Made by a program: the position numbers and the translations under genes. A model generated the notes under the pieces. It saw only the letters and a list, made by a program, of their open reading frames with translations, had not been told where the DNA came from and did no database searches. From Massilia putida (GTDB lineage: Bacteria; Pseudomonadota; Gammaproteobacteria; Burkholderiales; Burkholderiaceae_D), in NCBI RefSeq assembly GCF_001941825.1, contig NZ_CP019038.1, positions 5,456,001-5,520,000 of the forward strand: DNA of 64,000 bases, given 5' to 3'. Positions 63,082-64,000 of the stretch are shown here, one piece after another. Numbering within the stretch: position 1 is the stretch's first letter; each line of letters opens with the position of its first letter.

Positions 63082-63831
63082 ATGGACAAATTACTTTCGG
63101 AATTGACCCGCCTGTACCTGCTGCCGGACAGCCCGGCCGCGCAGGCACTGGCCCAACGCAGCGCCGGCGGGGCGTGCGCGCCCGTCGGCCTCGCATCGAA
63201 CGACGGGTTCACGCGCGCCATCGCGATCCCGTTCCGCAACGCGGCTGGCAGCAACGTCCAGCACTGGGAGCGCCTGTGCGCCGTCGCGAACGGCTTGCAG
63301 GCCGACTTCGGTTTTCCGGCGCCGGCCGTGAGCGTCGCCAGCGCGGGCGGCTTCGTGCTGTGGCTGTCGCTGGCAACGCCCGTCACGGTGGCCGATGCGC
63401 GCCGCTTCGTCGACGGCCTGGGGCGTTTGTGGCCGGACACGCTGCCGCCCGCCGACGTCGTCACCGACCCCGTCGAATTGCCGCCGTGCCTGAACGGGGC
63501 CACCGGCACATGGGCCGCGTTCATCCACCCGGGCATGGGCGCATCGTTCGCGGACGAATCCGGGCTCGACATGCCCCCGCCCGCGGCGGGGCAGGTCGCG
63601 TTTCTCGACGGGCTGGACAGCATCACGGCCGAGCAGTTTGACGAAGCGCTGGCCCGGCTGGCACCGGCGCCGCCGGTGCGGCAACCCGCCCCGCCGGCGC
63701 CGCGCGACGTCCCTGTGCCGGAGGGCCTGCTGCTCAAGGACGCGACATTGGAAGACATCGTCCGTCTCCTGCACGCGCGTCACATCGAACCGACGTTCCG
63801 CTTCAACCTTCCCGAGACTCCGACACGATGA
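63082..63831 (+). CDS. conserved hypothetical protein
   Basis: A 249-aa protein I do not recognise by function. It begins MDKLLSELTRLYLLPDSPAA, contains the alpha/beta-looking run GFTRAIAIPFRNAAGSNVQHWERLC, a Pro-rich spacer (APAPPVRQPAPPAPRDVPVPE) near 205-225 and a C-terminal helix LEDIVRLLHARHIEPTFRFNLP. No signal peptide. It overlaps the GH43 gene by four bases (ATGA), so the two are likely co-transcribed; the meaning of the link is unknown. Confidence 0.65.
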   Translation: MDKLLSELTRLYLLPDSPAAQALAQRSAGGACAPVGLASNDGFTRAIAIPFRNAAGSNVQHWERLCAVANGLQADFGFPAPAVSVASAGGFVLWLSLATPVTVADARRFVDGLGRLWPDTLPPADVVTDPVELPPCLNGATGTWAAFIHPGMGASFADESGLDMPPPAAGQVAFLDGLDSITAEQFDEALARLAPAPPVRQPAPPAPRDVPVPEGLLLKDATLEDIVRLLHARHIEPTFRFNLPETPTR

Positions 63832-64000
63832 ACATCCGTCCGGCCCTGCGCCGCCTGCTGTTTGCGGCCGCGGCCATGGCCGGCGTCGCCGCGCATGCGG
63901 CCAATCCGATCGTCGAAGGGTGGTACGCCGATCCGGAAATCCGCATCTTCGACGACACGTACTGGATCTATCCGACGTATTCCGACGACTTCGGCACGCC
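63828..64000 (+). CDS. GH43-like glycoside hydrolase, 3' end beyond window
   Basis: First 58 residues of a secreted glycosidase: signal peptide NIRPALRRLLFAAAAMAGVAAHA|AN, then NPIVEGWYADPEIRIFDDTYWIYPTYSDDF. The motif WYADPEI supplies the catalytic-base Asp of family 43 (arabinanase/xylosidase) enzymes, and the IF-x-x-x-YW-x-Y pattern that follows is typical of the first blade. Starts in the stop of the upstream gene. The rest lies outside the window. Confidence 0.82.
   Translation, partial: MNIRPALRRLLFAAAAMAGVAAHAANPIVEGWYADPEIRIFDDTYWIYPTYSDDFGT

Overview
The window looks like chromosome from a high-GC betaproteobacterium. Gene content and protein style suggest Oxalobacteraceae, probably a Massilia/Telluria relative. 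This is inferred from a lipase/foldase pair, many c-di-GMP and hybrid-kinase genes, a PaoABC-type molybdoenzyme and very GC-rich codon use; no 16S gene is present to confirm it.

Layout. (1) 1-8257, core: acetyl-CoA synthetase, a KTSC protein, a secreted lipase with its foldase, a remarkable NodB deacetylase / caspase-like / EF-hand / TPR fusion, a VOC protein, an HTH protein and tRNA-Ser(GGA). (2) 8258-32474, a genomic island of about 24 kb inserted at the 3' end of tRNA-Ser. At its left end is a broken tyrosine recombinase cut by an IS6-family element. At its right end is a degenerate copy of the tRNA 3' part. The island carries a ten-gene minus-strand operon (20182-9500) with all four genes of the 3,5-dihydroxyphenylglyoxylate pathway (dpgA, dpgB, dpgC, dpgD), plus an alpha-oxoamine synthase, an ornithine-cyclodeaminase-family protein, a CitE-like lyase, a MaoC hydratase, an MFS exporter and an M28 peptidase. 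There is no NRPS and no HpgT-type transaminase, so this is not a glycopeptide-type use of the pathway. I regard it as the best candidate for an undescribed system here. Behind it lies a visibly AT-richer array of small unrelated genes separated by about nine related imperfect repeats (20862-26006), then a four-deep nest of insertion sequences (IS30 remnant, IS3, IS110, IS21).

(3) 32499-64000, core again: HDOD protein; an NTF2-like / cupredoxin-like / EAL operon; a frameshifted FliD_N-like gene; a PAS-only protein; a GntP permease; an ECF sigma factor with an ABM-family protein; a GNAT and an alpha/beta hydrolase; two paralogous GAF/PAS hybrid histidine kinases on either side of a GlxA-type regulator, an MBL hydrolase and a histidinol-phosphatase-like gene; a paoABC operon; two diguanylate cyclases; Kup; an OhrR-like regulator; an unknown protein; and the start of a GH43 gene that runs off the end.

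The core segments are ordinary free-living soil/plant-associated functions (acetate use, secreted hydrolases, signalling). The island is foreign cargo: a small aromatic-polyketide pathway expected to make 3,5-dihydroxyphenylacetyl-CoA from malonyl-CoA and divert it, by PLP and reductase chemistry, to an exported small molecule.
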